64,000 bases of DNA from Campylobacter showae (GCF_004803815.1 NZ_CP012544.1:620001-684000); one strand, 5' to 3'; shown: positions 1-8,279, counted from the stretch's first letter. Notes: generated from the sequence alone by a model not told the origin. A program made the numbers and translations.

Positions 1-2345
1 ACGAGGAGCTGTGGAACAAAACACCGCTTTTCCGCCAGCCAAACGCCGAGGAGGATCACTTCGTCACGCAGTATAGCCTAAAGTACCTAGAGGACGTTGA
101 CTTAATCAAATTTGACTTCCTGGGGCTAAAGACTCTAACCGTGATAGATAACGCCGTTAAGCTCGTAAAAAAGAGATTCGGTAAAGAGATAATCTGGGAG
201 CAGGTCAATAAAAACGACCCAAAAACCTACGAGACGATCAGTAGCGGCCAGACGCTTGGGCTGTTTCAGATAGAGAGCGAAGGCATGCAAAAAGTCGGAG
301 CCGATATGCGCCCCGACTGCTTCGAGGATATCATCGCGATGATCTCGCTTTATCGCCCGGGCCCGATGGATCTTATACCAGATTTCATCAAGCGCAAGCA
401 CGGCCTGGAACCTATCACGTACATTTTCCCTGAGCTTCAGCCCATACTAGAGCCCACCTACGGCGTTATCGTATATCAAGAGCAAGTTATGCAAATCGTG
501 CAGACTATCGGCGGCTTTTCGCTAGGAGGTGCGGATCTCGTGCGCCGCGCGATGGGTAAAAAGATAAAAGAGGAGATGGATAGGCTAAAGGGCAAATTTA
601 TCGAGGGAGCCGAGGCGCAGGGACTAGACGGCAAAAAGGCCGACGAGCTGTTTGAGCTTATTTTGCACTTCGCTTCGTACGGATTTAACAAATCCCACGC
701 CGCAGCCTACACCTACGTGACCTTTCAAACGGCGTATCTAAAGACCTACTATCCGGCCGAATTTATGGCGGCTCTCATCACTAGCGAGGAGACCAATGCC
801 GATAAAATTTCGCGCTACATCGACGAGTGTAAGCGCCTAGATATCGCTATCCTGCCGCCATCGGTCAATAAATCTGCCAAAGAATTCTCAGTCGTTAGCG
901 AAGGGGGTAAGGACGCCATCATCTACGGCCTAGGCGCGATAAAAGGCGTCGGAGGCGCGGCGATAGAAAATATCTTAGAGGAGCAGGCCAAGGGCGAGTT
1001 TAAGGACATCGACGACTTCGTCTCGCGCGTGGATAACTTTAAGGTAAATAAAAAAGTCTTTGAAAGCCTGATAAAATCTGGCTCATTTGATAGCTTTGGC
1101 CTAACGCGCAAGATGATGCTAAACAACCTAGATAACATCGTAGAGGCGTGCAAAAACGCCGCTACCATCAAGAAAAACGCGGCCGAGAGCCTATTTGGCG
1201 ACGACGAGAGCATGGCGACGGTTAAAACTAGTCTCGTACGCGACGACTCTGAACTAGAGCTAAAAACCAAGCTCAAATTTGAGCTAGAAAGCGTGGGTAT
1301 CTACCTCTCGGGCCACCCGTTAGACGAGTACCGCGAGCAAATCTCAAAGATAAAATACACTCTAAGTGATAAATTTGACGAGCTACCGGAAAACGGCGAG
1401 ATGCTGTTAGTCGGCAAGATAGAGGATCTCACCACAAGGATCAGCAAGAAAAACGGCAAAAAAATGGGTACGATCGAGATGCTCGATTTTCACGGTACGG
1501 TCGAGATCGCGGTCTTTGACAGAGGCCTTGGCGCGGTCGAGTCGATGAGCGCGGACGAGCGCGATCTACCGCATGCGTTTAAGGTTCGCTACTCCAAAGA
1601 CGGGCAGTTTATGCGGATAAATTTGGATAAAATTTTAACTCTTGACGAGGCTATGGGCATGGACTTTTCGCATCCGCTCGAAAAATACAAAGAGCAAATC
1701 GAGCAGATAAAACACACTCCTAGCAAGGACTTTGGCAAGATAGATAAGACCAGCGAGATCCTAGTCGTCGGCAAGATCGCCGAGATCGCTAAAATCCCTA
1801 GTAAAAAAACCGGCAAAGAGTTTATGATGCTAAGCGTCATGGACCTTTTTGGCACGTTTAAGGTTGCGGCGTTTGACTCCGAAAAAGGGCTCATCGAGAG
1901 CCTAACGGGCGAGCAAAAGGACGCTCCACTAGCCTTTAAGGTGCGCTACTCGCGCGACGATCAGGGCACTCGCATAAATCTAATCGACGTCGTGAGCCTA
2001 GAGGACGCGCGCGATATGAATTTCCAAAGCAGAAGCTTTAGGCAGCGTAAGGAAAGTAGCAGCGGCAGCTACCAAAACAGCTCAGCCGCTAGCGAAAGTA
2101 GAGGCAAAAGAGAGCTTGAGGATCTGGTGTTAGAACTAAATTTGGACGAAACGGGCAAGGATCTCATCACGCAAATTTACCGCGCCGCCATCGGCGAACA
2201 CCGCGCTGCAGCCGATAAAAACAACAAGCGCCTGATCATCCGTATCAAAGACGTGCAGGAAGGCCGCGCGCTGGTTTATACGACGGAGTTTATCGTGGGG
2301 GATGGGTTTGAGGGGAGGGCTTTAGGGCTAAAACAAGCCGTTTAA
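1..2345 (+). CDS. dnaE: DNA polymerase III subunit alpha, 3' part (5' end outside window)
   Basis: Replicative polymerase catalytic subunit. The open frame runs from the left edge (first full codon at 3) with no start in view, so the GTG at 141 is internal. The KFDFLGL motif, whose Asp (114-116) should be the third catalytic carboxylate of the C-family polymerases, is visible; the other two lie upstream. After the fingers and the helix-hairpin-helix region, the C-terminal part is unusual. The OB-fold module beginning SGHPLDEY (about 1311-1667) is followed at once by a second, clearly related copy beginning SHPLEKY (about 1668-2030). Each is about 120 residues with the order HPL..Y..QI..IK, LLVGKI, KVRYS, RINL. 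E. coli DnaE has one such OB-fold. A short C-terminal domain follows, and a terminator overlaps the stop codon. The family assignment is secure. Confidence 0.97.
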   Translation, partial: EELWNKTPLFRQPNAEEDHFVTQYSLKYLEDVDLIKFDFLGLKTLTVIDNAVKLVKKRFGKEIIWEQVNKNDPKTYETISSGQTLGLFQIESEGMQKVGADMRPDCFEDIIAMISLYRPGPMDLIPDFIKRKHGLEPITYIFPELQPILEPTYGVIVYQEQVMQIVQTIGGFSLGGADLVRRAMGKKIKEEMDRLKGKFIEGAEAQGLDGKKADELFELILHFASYGFNKSHAAAYTYVTFQTAYLKTYYPAEFMAALITSEETNADKISRYIDECKRLDIAILPPSVNKSAKEFSVVSEGGKDAIIYGLGAIKGVGGAAIENILEEQAKGEFKDIDDFVSRVDNFKVNKKVFESLIKSGSFDSFGLTRKMMLNNLDNIVEACKNAATIKKNAAESLFGDDESMATVKTSLVRDDSELELKTKLKFELESVGIYLSGHPLDEYREQISKIKYTLSDKFDELPENGEMLLVGKIEDLTTRISKKNGKKMGTIEMLDFHGTVEIAVFDRGLGAVESMSADERDLPHAFKVRYSKDGQFMRINLDKILTLDEAMGMDFSHPLEKYKEQIEQIKHTPSKDFGKIDKTSEILVVGKIAEIAKIPSKKTGKEFMMLSVMDLFGTFKVAAFDSEKGLIESLTGEQKDAPLAFKVRYSRDDQGTRINLIDVVSLEDARDMNFQSRSFRQRKESSSGSYQNSSAASESRGKRELEDLVLELNLDETGKDLITQIYRAAIGEHRAAADKNNKRLIIRIKDVQEGRALVYTTEFIVGDGFEGRALGLKQAV

Positions 2346-2364
2346 ATTTGACGGCTTGTTTTTT
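2331..2364 (+). terminator. Rho-independent terminator of dnaE
   Basis: An 11-bp perfect stem (AAACAAGCCGT at 2331-2341 pairing with ACGGCTTGTTT at 2351-2361), a 9-nt loop and a run of T. The dnaE stop codon (2343-2345) lies in the loop, so the left arm is coding sequence. Confidence 0.85.
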
Positions 2365-2592
2365 GAATTTAAAGTTGAGAAATTTGCCCATCCAAAAAAG
2401 CTAATGAAGCTTGAAAAAACGGCGTAAATATACTAAAACCCATAGATAAAACCGCAGAAAAGAAAAATCTGGACGTAAAAGTCCAGCCGTTTTCTTAATA
2501 AATTTAACTTCCAAAGCCATTTTTTACTTTCAAATGATACAATTCTGATTTCAATTATTAAATTATAGCTTTTAAATTTGACGGGAGCTCTC

Positions 2593-3204
2593 ATGAAAAA
2601 ACTGGTTTGGCTAAATCCTGTTGTAAAAAGTATCTACGACTTTGCGGCGCTTAAAGAAATTTTGCAAGACAAAGGCTTTAGCGTAATGGAGTGCGAAAAA
2701 GATCACGTTAATAGCGTCAAAAACGCATATAAAAATGACCTCGCGCAAAAGAAACTCATCTTTGATAGTCGCTGTCCTAGGGCTGCAAATTTCATCAGGG
2801 CAAATTTCAAAGAGCAGGCCGCTCTCATCTCAAATTTAAACCCTATTTTGATTGAAAGCGCCATGGAGCTTAGCTCAAGGCTAAAAGAGAACGAGTGGCT
2901 CTACGTGACGACGCCCTGTGAGGACTTGGCCGAGCTTGGCAGGGAGTTAAATTTAGCTCGAACCACATTTTTGACATGGAAAAGCTTCAAAGAGCAAAAT
3001 GAGATAAATTTAGAGACAAAAAAGCTTGAAGCAAGCCCGGTACCGCCGGGATTTTTTACAAATTTGGGCGTAAAGACCCTAAGCCTTGGCAATAAAGAAA
3101 AGATACAAAACGCTCTTTCGTATAAATTTAGAGAGCTTAAAAACTACCGGATCATCGAGCTTTTATACTGCGAAAACGGCTGTCACAACGGAGATGGGCT
3201 GTGA
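2593..3204 (+). CDS. Hydrogenase-like cysteine protein of unknown function
   Basis: About 203 residues from the ATG at 2593, which has GGAG six bases upstream; a TTG 15 bases earlier is less likely. I recognise no named gene. The cysteine motifs are spaced like the C-terminal part of iron-only hydrogenase large subunits: DSRCPRAANFI, TTPCEDLA, SPVPPGFF, and a terminal YCENGCHNGDG that resembles the family's ACPGGCxxGGG signature. The N-terminal iron-sulfur domains of a true hydrogenase are absent, so this may be a stand-alone metal-cluster or redox protein. It overlaps the following permease fragment by 4 bases (GTGA), so the two were once one operon. With the transporter now broken, its role may be compromised. 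The family resemblance is by eye only. Confidence 0.7.
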   Translation: MKKLVWLNPVVKSIYDFAALKEILQDKGFSVMECEKDHVNSVKNAYKNDLAQKKLIFDSRCPRAANFIRANFKEQAALISNLNPILIESAMELSSRLKENEWLYVTTPCEDLAELGRELNLARTTFLTWKSFKEQNEINLETKKLEASPVPPGFFTNLGVKTLSLGNKEKIQNALSYKFRELKNYRIIELLYCENGCHNGDGL

Positions 3205-3482
3205 AGGAAATCTTTAAAAAGAGCATTTTAGTTTTGGTGATCTTTGCCCTCTGGCAGGTCGTCTGCGAGCTAGAAATTTTCACGCCATATATCTTGCCAA
3301 GCCCAGTGACGACTTTTAAGACGATGTTATCCATGATACAAAGCGGTGAGCTCGTCACGCACACTGTTATTAGCTTTAAGCGTATATTTGCAGGCTACGC
3401 GCTCTCCTTTGCCCTAGCACTTGTGCTTGGCGGCAAAGCAGCTCAAAGCCAAAGCCCGCGTACGAGTCAAACTCACGTCTGA
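3201..3482 (+). pseudogene. Truncated ABC transporter permease (SsuC/TauC type), 5' fragment
   Basis: Starts with GTG coupled to the upstream gene. The first 77 or so residues are a normal start of a nitrate/sulfonate/taurine-type inner-membrane permease: one membrane helix (residues 8-25), then YILPSPVTTFKTM, a family hallmark, and the start of the next helix (FALALVLG). From about 3432 homology stops and the frame runs into unrelated sequence that belongs to the opposite-strand DUF234 gene, ending after about 17 junk residues. The usual length is about 250 residues, so two thirds of the gene, including the EAA loop, is missing. No ATPase or binding-protein gene follows. Probably non-functional, formed by a deletion. 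Confidence 0.75.
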
Positions 3483-3942
3483 TAATCTCCATCAGCGCGG
3501 CCTTTTCGCCGTTTTTTAAAAGGGTCAAATTTGGCTCGATGAAATAAAACCAAAATCTAGTAAAATTGTCGTTAAAGACCACCTTATCCTGCGCCTTGTC
3601 GCGCTCGGGTAGCTTTTTGGATTTTTGATATTTGCTTTTTACGCGCGGTTTTTCTAGCGTCTTTTCGATGCTGACTACGCCTGAGTTTATCGCGGCGGCG
3701 TAAATTTTTAGGATGAGAGGACGGGGCAGAAATTTATTTAGAGCGTATTTTTTGCGGTCGTTTTTAGCAAGCTTGCAAAGAGCAAATTTAAGCTCGCTCT
3801 CAAAAGGCGCGTCAAAGCTAAATTTGAGCGACAGATCTTCAAATTTATCTAAAATTTCCTTTTCGATCGCCTCGAAAATATCATAATAATTCGCCTCAAA
3901 TTTTAGCGCGTCAAAGACTAGATGAAAGTAAATAAGCTGCAA
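3376..3942 (-). pseudogene. DUF234-domain protein, truncated at its 3' end
   Basis: About 188 residues. The middle (KFLPRPLILKIYAAAINSG) looks like the winged-helix part, and RFWFYFIEPN plus GFGFELLCRQ match the DUF234 module found at the C-terminus of archaeal-type ATPases. Intact proteins continue about 80-100 residues beyond FELLCR with a nuclease-like fold; here the frame instead crosses the junction near 3430 into reversed permease DNA. The frame is open upstream to 4002 with a good AAGGAG at 3997-4002 but no ATG, GTG or TTG at the expected place (an ATC stands there). The first usable start is the TTG at 3942. Both ends therefore look damaged. Confidence 0.6.
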
Positions 3943-4028
3943 GATATCAAGGTGCTTAAAGCGCGCGTAGCTTGATTTTAAGGCGTAGATTTTTGCTCCT
4001 TTTTAGCCCATTTTAGCACAACTTTGGT

Positions 4029-4034
4029 TATAAT
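4029..4034 (+). promoter_or_regulatory. -10 box TATAAT upstream of the class V aminotransferase
   Basis: GGTTATAAT is a near-consensus Campylobacter sigma-70 -10 box, 23 bases before the TTG start at 4058. Confidence 0.6.
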
Positions 4035-4057
4035 CTCTTTTTTTATAAGGAAAAATT

Positions 4058-5350
4058 TTGGTTAGCATCGACGAAATCAGGAAAAATATTATTTTAAAAA
4101 AGGGCGTGCGCTACTTTGACTACACGGCCTCAGGTCTAGCCTACGCGCCAATAGAGCGCAAGATCGCAAAATACCTAAAAACCTACGCCAACACGCACTC
4201 AGAAAGCGCCTCAAACGCGCTAAAAACGCAAAAACGCTACGAAAAAGCAAGGCAGAACCTAAAAGACGCGCTGGGGCTTGATGGGCGATTTTATCTGATC
4301 TCTGCCGGTTGCGGTGCGACGGGAGCGATAAAGAAATTTCAAGAGATCATGGGGCTTTACCTGCCGCCTATGAGCGCAAACCGCCTAGGCGAAGAGGCGG
4401 TAAAGGGTGCAAATTTACCCCTCGTCATCGTCTCGCCCTACGAGCACCACTCAAACGAGGTTAGCCTACGCGAGGGGCTGTGCGAGGTCGTGCGCATACC
4501 GCTAAGCAAGAGCGGGGAGATAAATTTCGGCAGACTCGATCAACTGCTCAAAATCAACTCAAAGCGCGAGATCATCGGCTCTTTTAGCGCGGCGTCAAAC
4601 GTCACGGGGATAATCAGCGACTACAAAAAAATCTACGTGATGATGAAGCGATACGGCGCGACGGTGGCCTTTGACGCGGCTAGTTTTAGCTCGCACGATA
4701 ACCTCGACGCCGACTATTTCGACGCGCTATTTCTCTCGCCGCATAAGCTTTTAGGCGGCGTGGGTAGCTGCGGACTGCTCGCGATAAGAAAAGAACTCGT
4801 AAAATCAGACAAACCGACCTTCGCCGCGGGCGGGACGGTTAGCTACGTGAGCCGTAGTTCGCACTTTTTTGCGCCTAGTATCGAGCGCGCAGAGGAGGGC
4901 GGCACCCAGCACGTGATGGGGCTTATAAGAGCCGCGCTAGCATACAGGCTGCGAAACGAGGTCGGCCTAGACGTCATAAAAAGCCGCGAGGATGAGCTTG
5001 CGAGGCTATTTTGCGAGGGGCTGGATAATATCCCCGAGGTCGTGAGCTACTGCCCGCGCGCAGTGCCGAGACTGCCGATTTTCGCGTTTAACGTTAAGGG
5101 CGTTTCGCCGTATGATTTCGCCGAGGCGCTGAGCGAGGACTACGGTGTGCAGACTCGTGCTGGGTGTGCGTGTGCCGGTCCGTACGGACACGATCTGCTC
5201 GGACTAAAAGACGATCAGAAATTTGATCAAAAGCCAGGCTGGGTTCGCGTGAGTCTGCACTACTCGCATACGCAAAAAGACGTCGCATATCTGCTAAAGG
5301 CGATCAAAAAAACTATTAAAAAATTTAAAACCAAAAAGGAAAAGAAATGA
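4058..5350 (+). CDS. Cysteine-desulfurase-like PLP enzyme (class V aminotransferase)
   Basis: 430 residues, starting at a TTG seven bases after ATAAGG. Class V fold: YEHHSN at about 128-133, the aspartate-containing VAFDAASF, and the PLP lysine K230 in SPHKLLGG. A mobile-loop cysteine appears in RAGCACAGP (about residue 370), as expected for a SufS/CsdA-like desulfurase that removes sulfur from cysteine or a related substrate. No SufE, NifU or IscU partner is adjacent, so the acceptor is unknown, and the substrate could be another amino acid. The next gene overlaps the stop by 4 bases (ATGA). Confidence 0.85.
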   Translation: MVSIDEIRKNIILKKGVRYFDYTASGLAYAPIERKIAKYLKTYANTHSESASNALKTQKRYEKARQNLKDALGLDGRFYLISAGCGATGAIKKFQEIMGLYLPPMSANRLGEEAVKGANLPLVIVSPYEHHSNEVSLREGLCEVVRIPLSKSGEINFGRLDQLLKINSKREIIGSFSAASNVTGIISDYKKIYVMMKRYGATVAFDAASFSSHDNLDADYFDALFLSPHKLLGGVGSCGLLAIRKELVKSDKPTFAAGGTVSYVSRSSHFFAPSIERAEEGGTQHVMGLIRAALAYRLRNEVGLDVIKSREDELARLFCEGLDNIPEVVSYCPRAVPRLPIFAFNVKGVSPYDFAEALSEDYGVQTRAGCACAGPYGHDLLGLKDDQKFDQKPGWVRVSLHYSHTQKDVAYLLKAIKKTIKKFKTKKEKK

Positions 5351-5979
5351 ATAAAATTTTAGCCGCAGCCCTGTTTGCCATTTGCGCCGTTTGCACGCAG
5401 GCAAAGCCATTTAGCCCCGAGCAGTACGCAAAAGTACTGCGCGAGTACAACTCCGTCGCGGGCGCGAACAACTACTTTGAAAGCGGTAAATTTAAAGAGG
5501 AATTCGAGCTTCGCAAAAAATACTGCGACGAGGGTCTAAGAGACGCCTGCGGCGATCTGGGGCTGCTCTACGTTACGGGTCTAGGCACGCCAAGAGATAG
5601 CAAAAGGGCGGGCGAACTACTCGAGTATGCCGCTAAAAACGACGAATTTAAGGCCATATCGCAGTACTACGAAGCCGCACTTGACATAGCTCGCGCGGCG
5701 GAAAAATACCCGGACGATAAGGTCACGCAGCACCTAGGAGCCGAGTTTAAAAACTCGCTGGAGCAGTGCAAAGCCTACAAGGGCGATCGCCACGTGTGCT
5801 TCCGCGCGCTGGTGATAAGCGGTATGCTACCAAAGGGCGAGGGCGGCCTGGGGCTATCGCAGGCTGAGTTTGCCAAGACGTGGGAGGACATCGTCGTGAG
5901 CGATGTCGAGCGCAACGGCATGGACGACTCGAAGGTAAACTCGCTGGCAAAGGAGCTGGAAGGACTAGCGGCACGCTAA
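5347..5979 (+). CDS. Exported Sel1-repeat protein
   Basis: 210 residues. An N-terminal signal peptide (hydrophobic from residue 4, probable cleavage after the CTQA at 16-19) directs it to the periplasm. Residues about 50-95 form Sel1-like repeats: CDEGLRDACGDLGLLY and the hallmark GLGTPRDSKRAGELLEYA. Cysteine pairs at 58/66 and in the KAYKGDRHVCF region suggest disulfides. Sel1 proteins of this kind in Campylobacter and Helicobacter (Hcp-like) act in protein binding; some are beta-lactamase-like in name only. The start overlaps the aminotransferase stop, so the two are co-translated. Exact function unknown. Confidence 0.75.
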   Translation: MNKILAAALFAICAVCTQAKPFSPEQYAKVLREYNSVAGANNYFESGKFKEEFELRKKYCDEGLRDACGDLGLLYVTGLGTPRDSKRAGELLEYAAKNDEFKAISQYYEAALDIARAAEKYPDDKVTQHLGAEFKNSLEQCKAYKGDRHVCFRALVISGMLPKGEGGLGLSQAEFAKTWEDIVVSDVERNGMDDSKVNSLAKELEGLAAR

Positions 5980-6488
5980 ATTTGCGGGCTTTTGCGGCGT
6001 AGATTTGCTTTTTTGGCCAGGCGATCCGTCAAATTTAAACGTCCGCGCTTTTTTCTTTTTGCGGGCGGCTTTGCGTCTCATGTAAATTTAGATTACTTGG
6101 CTCAAATTTGACGCGCCGGCAATTGCTAGGCTTAAATTTGGGTCGATTTTGGGTAAATTTATCCAGCGGTGCATAATTTGCTTTTGCTCAAATTTGACCG
6201 CTTTTTACGGATAAATTTAGCTCTCTCCTGGTGGCATTTTGCGGCTTGCGAGTTTTTGCCTGGCGGGCTTTACAGCTATCTTTACGGCGTAAATTTGCTA
6301 AATTTTGCTAGCGTTCGAGCAAATTCGGTCGTCAGGCTTAGAGCCTTTGCTTGTGCTTTATGCGCGCGGTCAAATTTACGTGCCTGCGCGGGTTTTGCCC
6401 CGCTCAAATTTGACGTATTTTTGTGTCCAGCTCAAATTTGCGCGGCGTTAATTTTTACGAATTTACAAAAACTTTGGAGAAAATTTAG
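5980..6488. other. 509-bp gene-free stretch rich in AAATTT
   Basis: No convincing gene. An open frame at 6169-6519 has no ribosome site and reads as low-complexity Leu/Phe/Ala/Cys. I count about 14 AAATTT hexamers, many as TCAAATTTG(A/C). The ribosome site AAACTTTGGAG for the next gene is at its right end. Confidence 0.6.
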
Positions 6489-6980
6489 ATGCGAGATTCG
6501 CGCGAGTTTCAGGTTTTAGCGGGCGATGTAAAAAACGTGAGATGGAGTGCGGCGACGGATGACTGCGTTTTTGAGATCGCGGGCGCGAAATTTAACGCCA
6601 AAATCCCAAAAGAGCGACTAGTGCCCTGCGAAAACGACCGCTTAGCTATCGCTTACGACGAGAAAAACGAGGTTTGGAATTTTAAAAATTTAACCTCAAA
6701 CAAGTGGCTCAAAAACTACGCTTGGCGCGCGCATTTGATGATTTTTGAGGAGGCGGTGATGGAGCTTTTGCCCAATAGCGTTTTTGGTGCTATTATGATT
6801 CTGCCGATAGTTTGGCTAGCTCGCCACCTTTCGGATTTTGGATACTTAGTCATTATGTTTGCGTTTATTATTTGCCTGTTTTTATCGTTGCCTTTGCTGT
6901 ATTTGGACGGCAAAACTCGGACAGACAAGGCAAATGCGTATCTAGCTTTGAGAAAATTTTTAAAAGAAGCGGATTTGTAG
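6489..6980 (+). CDS. Membrane protein with one small soluble domain shared with the next gene
   Basis: 163 residues from an ATG after GGAGAAAATTTAG. No known family recognised. Residues about 26-77 form a small beta-rich domain ending V-x-x-x-KNLT-x-N, and the same pattern occurs twice in the next protein. Two membrane helices follow (about 95-112 and 118-138), then a charged tail (KTRTDKANAY). Probably an inner-membrane protein with the N-terminus and tail in the cytoplasm. A gene pair with the downstream paralogue is likely; the 161-bp gap contains only AAATTT-rich sequence. Confidence 0.65.
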   Translation: MRDSREFQVLAGDVKNVRWSAATDDCVFEIAGAKFNAKIPKERLVPCENDRLAIAYDEKNEVWNFKNLTSNKWLKNYAWRAHLMIFEEAVMELLPNSVFGAIMILPIVWLARHLSDFGYLVIMFAFIICLFLSLPLLYLDGKTRTDKANAYLALRKFLKEADL

Positions 6981-7141
6981 TTCGTCGTCAAATTCGCCCG
7001 CCCAAAAACGCTGCCAAACGCGGCAAATCCGGCGCCTATTTTTAAATTTGACGGGCAAACGAGCGATCAAATTTATAGGCGCGCAAATCTATATCGCTCA
7101 AATTTCGGGCGCGAAAACGTAAAATTTAAAGGGGATTTAGT

Positions 7142-8020
7142 TTGCAAGAAACGCAAAACGGTTTAAACCTGCTCGGCGGCCGCGCTGGCTTGCTTGAGTG
7201 CGTCTATAAAGACAAAAGCGGATTTGATTATAGCTTTAGCTTGGACGGACAAATTTTAAACGTTCGCTCGCTGCAAAGTCCGCTCTTGCCGGTAAATGCT
7301 GGCGACGAAATGCTGGCGGTTTGCGATAAAAAGGGGCGGGTTTTGGGGCTAAAAAACCGCTCTTTAAACTCCGCGGTCTGGTACGCCTACGAGCCTAGCT
7401 CCTTTTTTTCGGCTCTGTTTTTCGTGCTGTTTTTGCTATTTGCCGCGGCCGGCGTTTGGGCGATTTTCTCAGGATTTGACGGACGGCAGCCGCTTTTTGG
7501 CACTTTGCTGCTAGTTTTTGGTTTCGGCTCTCTTGCCTTTGCTTGGTTTAAATATCACGGCGAGGCGTCTTTGGGCTTGCGCGTTAGGTTGATGCTTGGC
7601 GTCGCAAAAGAGCCCAAGTCTAGCGGCGAGGCTAGCGGCGCGGTGCGCGACCTAAGGATTTTTGAGGCAAAAGAGAAAAATTATTTTAGCGTCACTATCG
7701 GCGATACGTTTTTGTGGGGTAGCAGCCCTAAAAAGCGCGCCCTGGAGCTAGAAAACGGCGACGAAGCGAGCGTAAAATACGAAAATTTCAGGGTCATAAA
7801 GATACGAAATCTCAGCAAAAACCTGACGGCGAAAAAGTCGCAAGGCTTTTTTGAAAGAGTGCTTTGGTTTAATGTCGATATCGCGATCAGCCTTTGCGCG
7901 GGGCTTGTTTTGCTCTATGCGGGGACGATGGATTTTTGGTTTTCGCCTTTTGCGGGGATTGCCGGCTTGATAATCTTGCTCGGCGGGGTCTGCTTTAACG
8001 TGTTTTATAAAAAAGATTAG
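7142..8020 (+). CDS. Membrane protein with two copies of a small soluble domain
   Basis: 292 residues from a TTG seven bases after AAAGGGGA. Two related modules of about 50 residues can be aligned: residues 29-78 (ending GRVLGLKNRSLN) and 180-230 (ending FRVIKIRNLSKN). Each resembles the single module of the preceding gene (EVWNFKNLTSN). Each module is followed by a pair of membrane helices (about 88-110 and 117-137; 247-262 and 268-288), so the protein is an internal duplication of domain plus two helices. The architecture recalls small OB-like domains on membrane anchors, but no function can be assigned. Confidence 0.65.
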   Translation: MQETQNGLNLLGGRAGLLECVYKDKSGFDYSFSLDGQILNVRSLQSPLLPVNAGDEMLAVCDKKGRVLGLKNRSLNSAVWYAYEPSSFFSALFFVLFLLFAAAGVWAIFSGFDGRQPLFGTLLLVFGFGSLAFAWFKYHGEASLGLRVRLMLGVAKEPKSSGEASGAVRDLRIFEAKEKNYFSVTIGDTFLWGSSPKKRALELENGDEASVKYENFRVIKIRNLSKNLTAKKSQGFFERVLWFNVDIAISLCAGLVLLYAGTMDFWFSPFAGIAGLIILLGGVCFNVFYKKD

Positions 8021-8091
8021 CCTTCGGTGCGGCTTGGCAAATTTGGCGCAGAGACTCCAAATTTGAGCTCGATCGCCGTAAATTTGACGCT

Positions 8092-8220
8092 AAAATTCGG
8101 CTTAAAATTTGAGTAGCGTAAGCAGACTCGTCAAATTTTAAGCCTTACAAAAACGCTTGCAAATTTTGCCGGGCGGTAAATCGCGGAAATAACGGCGATA
8201 AAGCTTAAATTTAGCGCGAT
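8092..8220 (-). pseudogene. Decayed duplicate of the thiE 3' end and its downstream flank
   Basis: The stretch TTACAAAAACGCTTGCAAAT (8145-8164), then GGGCGGTA..CG.GGAAATAACGGCGA and TTTAGCGCG, repeats the 3' end of the thiE gene at 9055-9160, with about 28 bases missing in the middle. The similarity continues on the left (GGCTTAAAATTTGAG near 8100 against GGCTTAAATTTGAG near 9001). Only about the last 25 codons of thiE are represented, so it cannot encode an enzyme. Confidence 0.6.
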
Positions 8221-8279
8221 CTCCGTGGTTTATAGCGAGGTAAATGTACGCACGGCAAGGCTAACTGCGCCCGTCAAAT

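Noticed and set aside
6169-6519. Open frame of 116 codons between the Sel1 and membrane protein genes
   Set aside because: No ribosome site, low-complexity translation, overlaps the real ATG at 6489; arises from repeated AAATTT words.
6812-7045. 77-codon open frame inside and after the first membrane protein gene
   Set aside because: Other frame of a gene with a good start and domain; no ribosome site.
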